A stretch of DNA of 64,000 nt from Flavicella sediminum (GTDB lineage Bacteria; Bacteroidota; Bacteroidia; Flavobacteriales; Flavobacteriaceae), in assembly GCF_006381105.1 (NCBI RefSeq), contig NZ_VDET01000002.1:1646123-1710122 (forward strand), given 5' to 3'. A program made the position numbers and the translations under genes. The notes below the pieces were generated by a model. The model saw only the letters and a program-made list of their open reading frames with translations, did no database searches and had not been told where the DNA came from. How positions within the stretch are numbered: the first letter of the stretch is position 1; every line of letters begins with the position of its first letter. Below, piece after piece: positions 54,904 through 63,977 of the stretch.

Positions 54904-56262
54904 ATGAAAATTAGAAAACCGAACTTATCCTTTTGGCAAATTTTTAATATGAATGTGGGATTCTTAGGAATTCAATTTAGCTTTGGTTTACAGCAAACTG
55001 CTGTGAATCCTATATTTTCTTTTTTAGGAGCACATCATGAAGATTTACCCATCCTAAATTTAGCAGGTCCTGTTACAGGATTAATTATTCAACCTATTAT
55101 AGGGGCTATTTCAGATAAAACCTGGTCGCCACGATGGGGAAGACGTAAGCCTTTCTTTTTAATAGGAGCTTTGATAGGTAGTTTGTGTTTATTCGCATTT
55201 CCATTTAGTCCAACTTTATGGTTTGCTGTTGGTTTGTTATGGATTTTAGATGTGGGTAACAATATGGCCATGGAACCATATCGCGCTTTTGTGGGCGATA
55301 AATTACCCAATAAGCAATTGAGTTTTGGGTATCAAATGCAAAGTTTATTTGTGGGAGCTGGAATTGTACTAGCCAATGCTTCTATTTTTCTTTTTCAAGA
55401 TTGGTTTGGTGCTGAAGAAACAGCTACGGAAGCTGTAAAAAGCATTCCTGAATGGTTGTATTATTCCTTTTTTATAGGAGCCGTTTTGTCTATTGCCACC
55501 ATCTTATGGTCGGTTTTAAAAACACCTGAAATTCCACCTTCAGAAAATGAACTAGAAGCTATTAAGAAACACAATGCTTTGTCTTTGACAGACAGGATTA
55601 AAACGCCATTTGTAGAAATTATGGACGCCCTAAAAAAGATGCCAAAATTTATGTGGAAACTTTCTGTGGTGTATTTATTTCAATGGTATGCTTTGTTTGT
55701 GTATTGGCAATTTATTTCACCAATGTTTGAAGAAAGTATGGGCTTCGATAAATCTGAAGCTTTAAGTCAGGCTGCAAAAATGAATACAACCTATAATCTT
55801 TCTACCATAGTTTTTGCCTTGGCATTGGTGCCTTTGGCTTTAAAATTTGGGGGTAAAAAGGTATATGTGCTAAGTTTGTTTCTAACAGGAATTGCTATGC
55901 TTTCCATACCTTATATACAAGATCCACTTTTGGTTATTTTACCAATGGTTTTATTTGGTATTGGTTGGGCAGCTATGATGGGAATTCCGTATTCAATGGT
56001 TTCTAAAATAGTACCTCAAGAAAGACGGGGTGTATATATGGGGATCTTAAATATGATGATTGTTATTCCTATGGGAATACAAACGCTAACCTTCGGTCCT
56101 GTAGTTAAAAATTTATTAGACAACAGTGCCGTAAATGCCATACTTTTTGGAGGCGTATTTTTTGTAATAGCGGGTGTTTTGGCACTGCGCTTAAAAGAAC
56201 CTAAAATGGAAGACGACGATTTAGTTGTGCCAACGGGTGAACATGAAATAGATAGATTTTAA
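54904..56262 (+). CDS. MFS sugar transporter (sucrose/maltose type)
   Basis: Inner-membrane sugar-cation symporter of 452 residues with 12 predicted helices. The GAISDKTWSPRWGRRKPFF loop between helices 2 and 3 is the MFS signature of the sucrose/maltose (SUT, SLC45-like) branch, and QERRGVYMGI is its C-terminal repeat. Plant and bacterial relatives carry sucrose or maltose. It lies 10 nt after the glutaredoxin-like gene and probably moves the intact disaccharide into the cytoplasm for the kinase and phosphorylase encoded next. Confidence 0.87.
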   Translation: MKIRKPNLSFWQIFNMNVGFLGIQFSFGLQQTAVNPIFSFLGAHHEDLPILNLAGPVTGLIIQPIIGAISDKTWSPRWGRRKPFFLIGALIGSLCLFAFPFSPTLWFAVGLLWILDVGNNMAMEPYRAFVGDKLPNKQLSFGYQMQSLFVGAGIVLANASIFLFQDWFGAEETATEAVKSIPEWLYYSFFIGAVLSIATILWSVLKTPEIPPSENELEAIKKHNALSLTDRIKTPFVEIMDALKKMPKFMWKLSVVYLFQWYALFVYWQFISPMFEESMGFDKSEALSQAAKMNTTYNLSTIVFALALVPLALKFGGKKVYVLSLFLTGIAMLSIPYIQDPLLVILPMVLFGIGWAAMMGIPYSMVSKIVPQERRGVYMGILNMMIVIPMGIQTLTFGPVVKNLLDNSAVNAILFGGVFFVIAGVLALRLKEPKMEDDDLVVPTGEHEIDRF

Positions 56263-56304
56263 CGAAATTTTGTCGTTAGAATAAACTAAAAAACAGATTA
56301 CATT

Positions 56305-57243
56305 TTGGAAAATAATAAAAGAGAGATAGACATAGTATGTGTTGGTGAGGTCCTTGTCGACTTTATTGGTCACCAATCAGGTGTTCAAATTAACAATACT
56401 AGAGATTACCATCGTTATCTAGGAGGTTCTCCTACAAATGTGGCCATGAATATGGCTAGGTTGGGTTTAAAATCGATGATGGTGGCAACGGTAGGAAAAG
56501 ATGGTTTTGGAGAATATATTTTGGAGCGCCTTTCAGAAGTAGGGGTGGTTACAGATCAAATAAAAGAATTAAATGACAAAGCCTCCAGTGTTATTTTTGT
56601 TTCAAGAACTGATAGTACGCCAGATTTTATTCCTTTTCGAGATGCTGATTTTTGCATCAGTGAAGATCAAATTTCTAAGGAAATTCTTTCAAATTCTAAA
56701 ATATACCATACCACATGCTTTGCCCTTAGTAAAAAACCTGCACAGACTACAATTTTGAAAAAAGCAGAAGAAGCTTTTCAACTAGGCTGTAAGTTAAGTA
56801 TTGATGTAAATTATGCTAAGAAATTGTGGGACGGTCAAGAAGAAGCATTGCAAATAATTAAAGCTTATTGCAAGTTCAATCCTTTGGTGAAAATAAGTGA
56901 AGATGATATGCTTAGGCTTTTTGAGAAAGAAGTACCGCATGCTGAAATTTTCGATTTTTTTCATTCGCATGGTGTAGATACCGTTTGCTTAACTTTAGGA
57001 AGCAAAGGTGTAAAATTGGCTCAAAGAGGAAAAGCATTAATAGAATTACCTGCCATAAAAATAGATGTAGTGCAAGATGCTACGGGTGCCGGTGATGCTT
57101 TTTGGTCGGGGTTCTTGTTTGCTTATATCAAAGAAAAGCCTGTGGAAAAATGTTTGCAAGTTGCTTTGCAATTAGCAGCTTTAAAACTTCAAAACGTGGG
57201 TAGATTACCAGATAATATCAACATATTGTCTGAACTTCTTTAA
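56305..57243 (+). CDS. PfkB-family sugar kinase, probable fructokinase
   Basis: Ribokinase-fold kinase of 312 residues. YLGGSPTNVAMNMARLG binds substrate, and DATGAGDAFWSGF is the PfkB signature with the catalytic Asp. Overall it matches fructokinases. It starts with TTG; no ATG is available before the conserved IVCVGEVLVDFIG strand. It lies 12 nt before the GH13 gene. Fructose released by the phosphorylase would be made into fructose 6-phosphate, closing the pathway to glycolysis. Confidence 0.85.
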   Translation: MENNKREIDIVCVGEVLVDFIGHQSGVQINNTRDYHRYLGGSPTNVAMNMARLGLKSMMVATVGKDGFGEYILERLSEVGVVTDQIKELNDKASSVIFVSRTDSTPDFIPFRDADFCISEDQISKEILSNSKIYHTTCFALSKKPAQTTILKKAEEAFQLGCKLSIDVNYAKKLWDGQEEALQIIKAYCKFNPLVKISEDDMLRLFEKEVPHAEIFDFFHSHGVDTVCLTLGSKGVKLAQRGKALIELPAIKIDVVQDATGAGDAFWSGFLFAYIKEKPVEKCLQVALQLAALKLQNVGRLPDNINILSELL

Positions 57244-57255
57244 AAATAAAATTCG

Positions 57256-58998
57256 ATGCAAAAAGAAAATAATATAAGCAATGGAGTTATGCTAAACGCA
57301 TATCCAGACAGTATAGGGAAAAATCTAAGCGACATAGTTGCTATGTTGAAAAAGCCTGAATTCAAAGATGTTTTTTCTTTATTTTATGTGTTGCCAACTT
57401 TTTTTAATAGCGATTTAGATCGTGGTTTTTCTGTAATTGATTACAACTTGAATCAAGAATTAGTTTCAGAAGAAGATTTAAAAGCGTTTAAAGAGTTAAA
57501 TATTCAATTGAAATTTGATATTGTTTTAAATCATTTGTCGGTTGCTTCTCCTCAGTTTAAAGATTTATTGAAGTATGGAGTACAGTCAAAATACAAAGAT
57601 TTTTTTATCAATTGGAATGAGTTCTGGGAAGGCAATGGGAATATAGATGCCAATGGAGTTGTAATACCTGATGAGGAGTTTTTAAACAAATTGTTTATGA
57701 GAAAGTCGGGCTTGCCGATACTTAAAGTAGCATTTCCAGATGATTCAGAAAAACCTTATTGGAATACTTTTTACCAGCAAATTACCTATGCAAAATTGAC
57801 GACTTCGGATTTGGAACATTTAGAGGGGTTGACCAAGGCTCAGGGAATTTCCGTTTGCAAAATTGTAAACAATGCCATTGACAATGATTTGGATTTGTCG
57901 AGTTTTGATTTTGATAACGCTAAGCACTTAAAAAAAGAAATTTTACAAGTTGTACAAGCAAAGCGTTCGTATTTAGGACAAATGGACGTGAATGCAAAAT
58001 CAGAATTGGTTTGGGATTTTTATGAAGAAACCCTGAAAAAAGTAAGTAGTTATGGTTGTGAAATTTTACGATTGGATGCTTTTGCCTATTTGCATAAAGA
58101 AATTGGACAAACAAATTTTTTCAATAAACCAGGTACTTGGGACCATTTAGAACGGATCAACCAAATTGCAAAAAGCAATAATTTAACCCTTTTACCAGAA
58201 ATTCATGCAGAGTATGGTTTGCACTTACATGATGAAGTGGCAGATGAAGGCTATCAGATTTATGACTTCTTTTTACCAGGATTGACCATACATACCTTAG
58301 AGAATTGCAATAGTACATCCCTATTAACTTGGGCTAAGGAAATCATTAGCAAAGGCTACAAAACAGTAAATATGCTTGGTTGTCATGATGGGATACCGGT
58401 GTTAGATTTAAAAGGAAAAGAAGTAGATGGCGTTTATAATAAAGGTCTTTTAGAAGATCATGAAATTGAAGCCATTATGACCAAAATAATGGAACGAGGC
58501 GGGAGAGTAAAAAATTTATATGATCCTTCAGGGGAAAAGATATCTTACTACCAAGTCAATGCCACCTTCTTCAGCGCCTTAGGTGAAAATGAACAAAAGT
58601 TATTGGCGGCACGTGCCATCCAAATGTTTATGCCTGGTATTCCTCAAGTATGGTATTTAGATATTTTTGCAGGAAAAAATGATTATGAAGCTGCTGATAA
58701 AGGAGGAAGTGGCGGACATAAAGAAATTAATAGAACAAGCTTAAGCGAAGCGGATATTGAAGCAGGTTTAAAAAAGGAACTTGTCAATAATCAGCTTACA
58801 TTGATGCAAATACGAAATACTTGTGATGCCTTTTCAGGGAATATGCAAATAAAACAAGGAACTGAAACTGAAATTCATATTGTATGGAATAATGATAAAG
58901 ACATCGCTAGATTAAAGTTGGATTTAAAATCGTTGGTTTTTACAGTACAATATTCAAAGGGAGATTTGTTAGAAACACTTCATTTTAATAAGGACTAG
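57256..58998 (+). CDS. GH13_18 sucrose phosphorylase-like enzyme with insertion
   Basis: Cytoplasmic glycoside phosphorylase of 580 residues. Family features: LNAYPDSIGKNLSDI at the start, RGFSVIDY, DIVLNHLS, nucleophile D274 in LRLDAFAY, acid/base E315 in LLPEIHAEY, stabiliser D378 in LGCHDGIPVLD, and GIPQVWYLDIFAGKNDYEA. Sucrose phosphorylases are usually about 490-500 residues; the extra length is mainly a stretch of about 65 residues at 175-240, before GQMDVNAKSELVWDFY. With the fructokinase and transporter, conversion of sucrose and phosphate to glucose 1-phosphate and fructose is most likely. Glucosylglycerate or sucrose 6-phosphate phosphorylase activity cannot be excluded. Confidence 0.84.
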   Translation: MQKENNISNGVMLNAYPDSIGKNLSDIVAMLKKPEFKDVFSLFYVLPTFFNSDLDRGFSVIDYNLNQELVSEEDLKAFKELNIQLKFDIVLNHLSVASPQFKDLLKYGVQSKYKDFFINWNEFWEGNGNIDANGVVIPDEEFLNKLFMRKSGLPILKVAFPDDSEKPYWNTFYQQITYAKLTTSDLEHLEGLTKAQGISVCKIVNNAIDNDLDLSSFDFDNAKHLKKEILQVVQAKRSYLGQMDVNAKSELVWDFYEETLKKVSSYGCEILRLDAFAYLHKEIGQTNFFNKPGTWDHLERINQIAKSNNLTLLPEIHAEYGLHLHDEVADEGYQIYDFFLPGLTIHTLENCNSTSLLTWAKEIISKGYKTVNMLGCHDGIPVLDLKGKEVDGVYNKGLLEDHEIEAIMTKIMERGGRVKNLYDPSGEKISYYQVNATFFSALGENEQKLLAARAIQMFMPGIPQVWYLDIFAGKNDYEAADKGGSGGHKEINRTSLSEADIEAGLKKELVNNQLTLMQIRNTCDAFSGNMQIKQGTETEIHIVWNNDKDIARLKLDLKSLVFTVQYSKGDLLETLHFNKD

Positions 58999-59018
58999 TT
59001 ATCGTTTTTTTTGAGCCC

Positions 59019-59080
59019 TACATAATTATAAGGAAACAGCCCCTGATTTATATCAGGGGCTGTTTCCTTATAATTATGTA
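59019..59080. terminator. Perfect 29-bp-stem hairpin between convergent genes
   Basis: Bases 59019-59047 pair without a mismatch with 59052-59080 around a four-base loop. The GC core is ACAGCCCCTGA. It lies after the GH13 gene (+) and before the end of the SPOR gene (-). A long T run does not follow directly on either side, so it may be a terminator or an RNA-stability hairpin. Confidence 0.75.
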
Positions 59081-59100
59081 ATGTGTCGAATTGTCTAAAA

Positions 59101-59442
59101 CTATAAAACTCTGGCTCCAGGGTATTTTTTCTGAATTAAATTTAAAACACGATCTGCTTCCAAACGTGTTCTATAAACTTCAGTTTGTATTTTCCATTCT
59201 GGAACTTTGTAAGTTCTAAATATTTTTATGTCTGGAAAATTTTTCTGGAATTTGGCTAGCTTGTCAATTGCCATTTCTTCATTTCCATTGTACAATTGAA
59301 TACAAAATCCGCTTTTGATACTCTTATTATAAGCTCTTTTTTTATAGATAAGACTATCTAAGCTAGAAAGTGATTTTTGCGCTGTTGCTGTATTGGCAAA
59401 AGCAGCAATAAATAGAGTGATTAGAAAGTGTTTGATTTTCAT
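59101..59442 (-). CDS. SPOR-domain-like exported protein
   Basis: A 113-residue protein with a signal peptide (ending TATAQ) and a single SPOR-like domain: GFCIQLYNGNEEMAIDKLAKFQ, then YKVPEWKIQTEVYRTRLEADRVLNLIQKKYPGA. SPOR domains bind denuded septal peptidoglycan. The reading frame runs further upstream, but the ATG at 59442 starts the signal peptide. It is divergent from the alternative complex III operon. Confidence 0.83.
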   Translation of the reverse strand: MKIKHFLITLFIAAFANTATAQKSLSSLDSLIYKKRAYNKSIKSGFCIQLYNGNEEMAIDKLAKFQKNFPDIKIFRTYKVPEWKIQTEVYRTRLEADRVLNLIQKKYPGARVL

Positions 59443-59457
59443 GGTAAAATGTTTTTG

Positions 59458-59465
59458 CAAAAATA
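59458..59465 (-). promoter_or_regulatory. Predicted -7 element for the SPOR gene
   Basis: Minus-strand TATTTTTG matches TAnnTTTG, 15 nt upstream of the ATG. Confidence 0.6.
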
Positions 59466-59564
59466 AATTATTGTGAATTAATAATTTGCTGATTGCTTTA
59501 TTTAGAATAAATATAAATTGCATGATACGCTACCAATTTAATTTACAATTTTAGTAATTAGTAG

Positions 59565-59572
59565 TACTTTTG
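59565..59572 (+). promoter_or_regulatory. Predicted -7 element for the alternative complex III operon
   Basis: TACTTTTG matches TAnnTTTG about 82 nt upstream of the actA ATG. The -33 TTG is not clear. Confidence 0.6.
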
Positions 59573-59654
59573 CTCAAAATTTTTGGGTCACGAAATCCTT
59601 TTCTTATTTAGAGAAAATCGTACCAAAATAGATAGAAAATTTATATTTTATAGT

Positions 59655-60845
59655 ATGAAAAGTGTGAAAAAACACAGTCGAATCTCGAGATTAGTCATGA
59701 CTAGTCTTACTTTTTTATTCCTTTTTACCTTTAATTTGTCAGCTCAAGGAGATGCAAAAGCGGGTAAAAGTTTGTTTAACGCTAACTGTGCAGCTTGTCA
59801 TAAGTTAGATAAAAAACTTGTAGGGCCCGCCTTAGGAAAAATCTCTGAACGTAGAGAGTTAGCTTGGTTGAAAGCTTGGATTAAAGATAACAATGCATTA
59901 AGAGCATCTGGAGATGCGGATGCAATTGCTGTTTTTGAGGAATACAATAGTATGCCTATGTCTGCTTTCCCTCAGTTATCTGACGCCGACATTGAAAATA
60001 TTGTTGCTTATGCAGATGCGGATCCTGTAAAGAAAGCTGGTGCAGCTGTGGTTGCTACTGCTGATACAGGGGTTCAAGAAAAAGGATCTTCGGATTGGAT
60101 TTCTTATGTTGTATTGCTAATTCTAGCAGGTATTATTCTTTGGGTTTATTTCAAAAGTGATAATGGTTTCTTGAAAATTGCTGCAACAATTGTATTGTTG
60201 TTTAATATCGCTTATTTCGGTTTTACTGCCTTAATGAATATTGGTGTTGATCAAGATTACCAACCAGTACAGCCAATTGCTTTTTCTCATAAAATTCACG
60301 CAGGTGATAATAAAATTGATTGTCAATACTGTCACTCTTCTGCTAAGAATAGTAAAACATCTGGAATTCCTTCTGTGAATGTTTGTATGAACTGTCATAA
60401 AAATATTTCTGAAGTTTCTGATGATACGCAAATTGCTTCAATGGGCTTAGGAAAAGCTGGATTGGATAAAGAAATTCAAAAATTATACAAAGCTGCAGGT
60501 TGGGATTCTGAAAAATTAGAATACACAGGAGAAACGGAGCCAGTAAAATGGGTGCGTGTTCATAACTTGCCAGATTTCGCATACTACAATCACTCTCAAC
60601 ACGTAACTGTTGGAGGTCTTAAGTGTCAAAAATGTCACGGGCCAGTTGAAGAGATGGATGAAGTGTATCAATATTCTCCATTAACTATGGGATGGTGTAT
60701 CGACTGTCACAAAGAGACGAAAGTTAAAATGGAAGGAAATGGATACTACAAAAACATACATGAAGACTTGTCTAAAAAGTATGGTGTAGATAAAGTGACT
60801 GTCGCTCAAATGGGAGGGAAAGAATGTGGAAAATGTCACTATTAA
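59655..60845 (+). CDS. actA: Alternative complex III subunit A, hexaheme cytochrome c
   Basis: Periplasmic multiheme subunit of the quinol-oxidising alternative complex III, 396 residues. A signal/anchor helix (about 15-32) leads to a single-heme domain (CAACH in LFNANCAACHKLDKKLVGPAL). Two membrane helices follow (about 147-190), then a five-heme domain with CQYCH, CMNCH, CQKCH, CIDCH and CGKCH. The six CxxCH sites can be counted directly. The ATG at 59655 is preferred over an upstream TTG at 59583. In Bacteroidota ActA commonly carries the extra N-terminal cytochrome domain seen here. Confidence 0.93.
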   Translation: MKSVKKHSRISRLVMTSLTFLFLFTFNLSAQGDAKAGKSLFNANCAACHKLDKKLVGPALGKISERRELAWLKAWIKDNNALRASGDADAIAVFEEYNSMPMSAFPQLSDADIENIVAYADADPVKKAGAAVVATADTGVQEKGSSDWISYVVLLILAGIILWVYFKSDNGFLKIAATIVLLFNIAYFGFTALMNIGVDQDYQPVQPIAFSHKIHAGDNKIDCQYCHSSAKNSKTSGIPSVNVCMNCHKNISEVSDDTQIASMGLGKAGLDKEIQKLYKAAGWDSEKLEYTGETEPVKWVRVHNLPDFAYYNHSQHVTVGGLKCQKCHGPVEEMDEVYQYSPLTMGWCIDCHKETKVKMEGNGYYKNIHEDLSKKYGVDKVTVAQMGGKECGKCHY

Positions 60846-60878
60846 TCAATTATTAAGTTTATAAATACCTATATATAC

Positions 60879-63800
60879 ATGGCATCTAACAGAAAATACT
60901 GGAAAAGTGTTGAAGAGCTAAACGAAAATAGTTCGATTGTTGCTAAGCTTGAAGAAAATGAATTTGTATCAGATATTGCTACAGATGAATTTTTAGGAGA
61001 TAAAGAGACTTTAGAAGAATCTTCTACTTCTCGTCGTGACTTTTTAAAATATGTTGGGTTTTCAACAGCAGCTGCCTCTTTAGCAGCCTGTGAAGGTCCA
61101 GTTAGAAAATCAATTCCTTACGTAATCAAACCAGAAGAAATTACTCCTGGTATTGCTAATTATTATGCATCTACAATTGCTGATGGATATGATTTTGCAA
61201 ACGTATTAGTGAAGACTAGAGAGGGAAGACCAATTTTAATCAAGCCAAATAAGTTGGCCAATGGTTCTACCAATGCACGTGTACAGGCGTCTGTGCTTTC
61301 ATTGTATGATAGTTTGCGTTTAACAGGGCCTAAAGTAAATGGGAATGCCATTTCTTGGTCAGATGCAAATGGTCAAATAAAAGCAACTTTAGCAGAATTA
61401 AAAAATAAAGGTGAAAAGGTTGTTGTATTAACAGGAACTTTAGCGTCTCCTTCTACAGAGAAATTGATTGCTAATTTTGCTGCAGCTAACGGGAATGTAC
61501 AACACGTACAGTACGATGCTTTGTCTGAATCTGCAACTTTAGATGCATTTCAAGAAGTATACGGAACGAGAGCTTTACCAAACTATGATTTTTCTGATGC
61601 AAGTGTAATTGTTTCTATCGGTGCTGATTTCTTAGGAGACTGGCAAGGTGGTGGTTTTGAAAAAAGCTATACAGCAGGTAGACAAGTAGCAACAGGTAAA
61701 ATGTCTCGTCATATTCAAATAGAGTCTAATATGTCTCTTACTGGATCGAACGCTGATAAAAGAATTGTACTTAAACCATCAGAGCAAATTTTTGCTTTGA
61801 TTAATTTATACAACGCGGTAACGGGTGAAAATTTGCCTTCAAAAGCAACTCCAAAAGATGCTGATATTAAGAATGCTGCTAAGCAATTGAAGAAAGCAGG
61901 TTCTAAAGCAGTTGTTGTTACAGGAATTCAAGATAAAAACGCACAGCTAATCGCTTTGGCATTGAACAATGCTTTGGCAAGTTCTGTTATGGATACTGCT
62001 GCGGTAAAATATACAAGACAAGGTAATGATGCAGATGTTCAGCAATTAATTGCGGATATGAAAGCAGGTAAAGTTGGTGCTGTAATTTCTTACGGAGCTA
62101 ACCCAGTATACACGTTGGCTAATAGTGCTGATTTTGTAGCTGGATTGAAAAAAGTAAAACTTTCTGTTGCTTTTGCTTCTAGCGAAGATGAAACAGCTAG
62201 TGTTGCTCAATACGCTTTACCAACACCACATTATTTAGAAGCTTGGGGAGATGTTCAAATTTCTGCAGGTTCTTATAGTTTGACACAACCTACAATCAAT
62301 CCTTTATTTGATACAAAACAATTTCAAGATTGCTTATTAGATTGGTCAGGTAGCTCAGAAGCTTATTATGATTTCTTAAAGAATTCATGGGCTTCCGATG
62401 TATTAAACGGAACTTCATGGAATCAAGCATTGCATGATGGTTTGTTTACAACAAAAGTAGAAGAATTAGCTGCTAAAAGTATTGATGTTGCAGCTGCGGC
62501 TTCAGCATTAAAAGCGGAAACTAAAGGTGGTGCTTTTGAATTGACTTTATTTGCTTCTACAGCAATTGGAGACGGACAGCAAGCAAACAACCCTTGGTTA
62601 CAAGAATTACCAGATCCATTGACAAGAGCGGCATGGGATAATTACTTAACGATTTCTCAAGCAGATGCTACTGCCTTAGGTTTCTCTAATCCTATTCAGG
62701 ATAATGGAGCTATCAATGGTGATTATGCAAATGTTACGGTAGGAGGTACTATTCTAGAAAATGTTCCTGTATTAATTCAACCTGGTCAAGCAAAAGGTTC
62801 TTTTGGTTTGGCTGTTGGATACGGTAAAACAAAAGCAATGAAATCTGAAATGCAAGTTGGTGTAAATGCTTACACTTTGGCAAAAGGATTGAAATTGGTT
62901 CAAGTGGCTTCTGTTGAAAAAGTTGGAGGTACACATAAATTTGCCTGTGAACAATTGCAACATACAATTGCAGGTAGATATGAAATATTAAAAGAAACAT
63001 CTTTAACATCATACAACGATTCAAGTTTAGATCCTAAAGAATCTTGGAATCAAGTGACTAAGGTTTCTTTAAAACATGAAGAAGTATCTGTAAATGATGT
63101 AGATTTATGGGATGATCAAGATAGAAGTATCGGACATCACTTTAATTTATCTATTGATTTATCTGACTGTACTGGATGTGGAGCTTGTGTTGTAGCTTGT
63201 CACGCTGAAAACAATGTTCCTGTTGTAGGGAAACATGAGGTACGTGTAGGTAGAGATATGCACTGGTTGCGTATTGATAGATATTATTCATCTGAATTGG
63301 ATGCAACTTCTGAAGAAAGAACAGAAAATGTAAATACTACTTCAGATTCTGTTTCTGATTATTACAATTTGGAAGTTCCTGCTGAGAATCCTCAAGTAGC
63401 TTTCCAACCAGTAATGTGTCAGCACTGTAACCATGCACCATGTGAAACAGTTTGTCCAGTTGCGGCAACATCACACGGTCGTCAAGGTCAAAACCAAATG
63501 GCTTATAACAGATGTGTAGGTACAAGATATTGTGCAAACAACTGTCCTTATAGAGTTCGTCGTTTTAACTGGTTCAAATACAATGAAAATTCTGAATTTG
63601 ATTTCAATATGAATGATGACTACGGAAAAATGGTATTGAACCCAGATGTTGTTGTTCGTTCAAGAGGAGTTATGGAAAAATGTTCTTTCTGTATCCAAGC
63701 AACGCAACAAGTAATCTTGAATGCTAAGAAAGATGGAAGAAAAGTAGCACCAGGTGAGTTTAACGACGCTGTGGCTTGTTCTTCTGCTTGTACTACTGGA

Positions 63801-63947
63801 GCTTTAGTCTTTGGTGATGTAAACGAGGAAAAAGATGAAATCGTTGAAAAGAAAGCAGATAAAAGAATGTATCGTTTACTAGAGGCTATTGGAACAGATA
63901 ACAATGTTCTATACCAAGTAAAAGTTAGAAATACAGAAGAAGCATAA
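60879..63947 (+). CDS. actB: Alternative complex III subunit B, iron-sulfur protein
   Basis: Large periplasmic iron-sulfur subunit, 1022 residues. A twin-arginine signal is internal (SRRDFLKYVGFSTAAASLAAC, about 51-71), as typical of this family, with the Cys as likely lipid site. A molybdopterin oxidoreductase-like domain without evident cofactor ligands follows (about 75-740). The C-terminal ferredoxin part has four cysteine clusters: CTGCGACVVACH, CQHCNHAPCETVCP, CVGTRYCANNCPYRVRR and CSFCIQ with CSSACTTGAL. It passes electrons to the ActA hemes or on to the oxidase. It lies 33 nt after actA. Confidence 0.94.
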   Translation: MASNRKYWKSVEELNENSSIVAKLEENEFVSDIATDEFLGDKETLEESSTSRRDFLKYVGFSTAAASLAACEGPVRKSIPYVIKPEEITPGIANYYASTIADGYDFANVLVKTREGRPILIKPNKLANGSTNARVQASVLSLYDSLRLTGPKVNGNAISWSDANGQIKATLAELKNKGEKVVVLTGTLASPSTEKLIANFAAANGNVQHVQYDALSESATLDAFQEVYGTRALPNYDFSDASVIVSIGADFLGDWQGGGFEKSYTAGRQVATGKMSRHIQIESNMSLTGSNADKRIVLKPSEQIFALINLYNAVTGENLPSKATPKDADIKNAAKQLKKAGSKAVVVTGIQDKNAQLIALALNNALASSVMDTAAVKYTRQGNDADVQQLIADMKAGKVGAVISYGANPVYTLANSADFVAGLKKVKLSVAFASSEDETASVAQYALPTPHYLEAWGDVQISAGSYSLTQPTINPLFDTKQFQDCLLDWSGSSEAYYDFLKNSWASDVLNGTSWNQALHDGLFTTKVEELAAKSIDVAAAASALKAETKGGAFELTLFASTAIGDGQQANNPWLQELPDPLTRAAWDNYLTISQADATALGFSNPIQDNGAINGDYANVTVGGTILENVPVLIQPGQAKGSFGLAVGYGKTKAMKSEMQVGVNAYTLAKGLKLVQVASVEKVGGTHKFACEQLQHTIAGRYEILKETSLTSYNDSSLDPKESWNQVTKVSLKHEEVSVNDVDLWDDQDRSIGHHFNLSIDLSDCTGCGACVVACHAENNVPVVGKHEVRVGRDMHWLRIDRYYSSELDATSEERTENVNTTSDSVSDYYNLEVPAENPQVAFQPVMCQHCNHAPCETVCPVAATSHGRQGQNQMAYNRCVGTRYCANNCPYRVRRFNWFKYNENSEFDFNMNDDYGKMVLNPDVVVRSRGVMEKCSFCIQATQQVILNAKKDGRKVAPGEFNDAVACSSACTTGALVFGDVNEEKDEIVEKKADKRMYRLLEAIGTDNNVLYQVKVRNTEEA

Positions 63948-63977
63948 ATTAATTAATTAAGAAACTATATATAAATT

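Noticed and set aside
59583-59654. N-terminal extension of ActA from a TTG codon
   Set aside because: The ATG at 59655 gives a normal signal/anchor start, and the extension falls in the likely leader.
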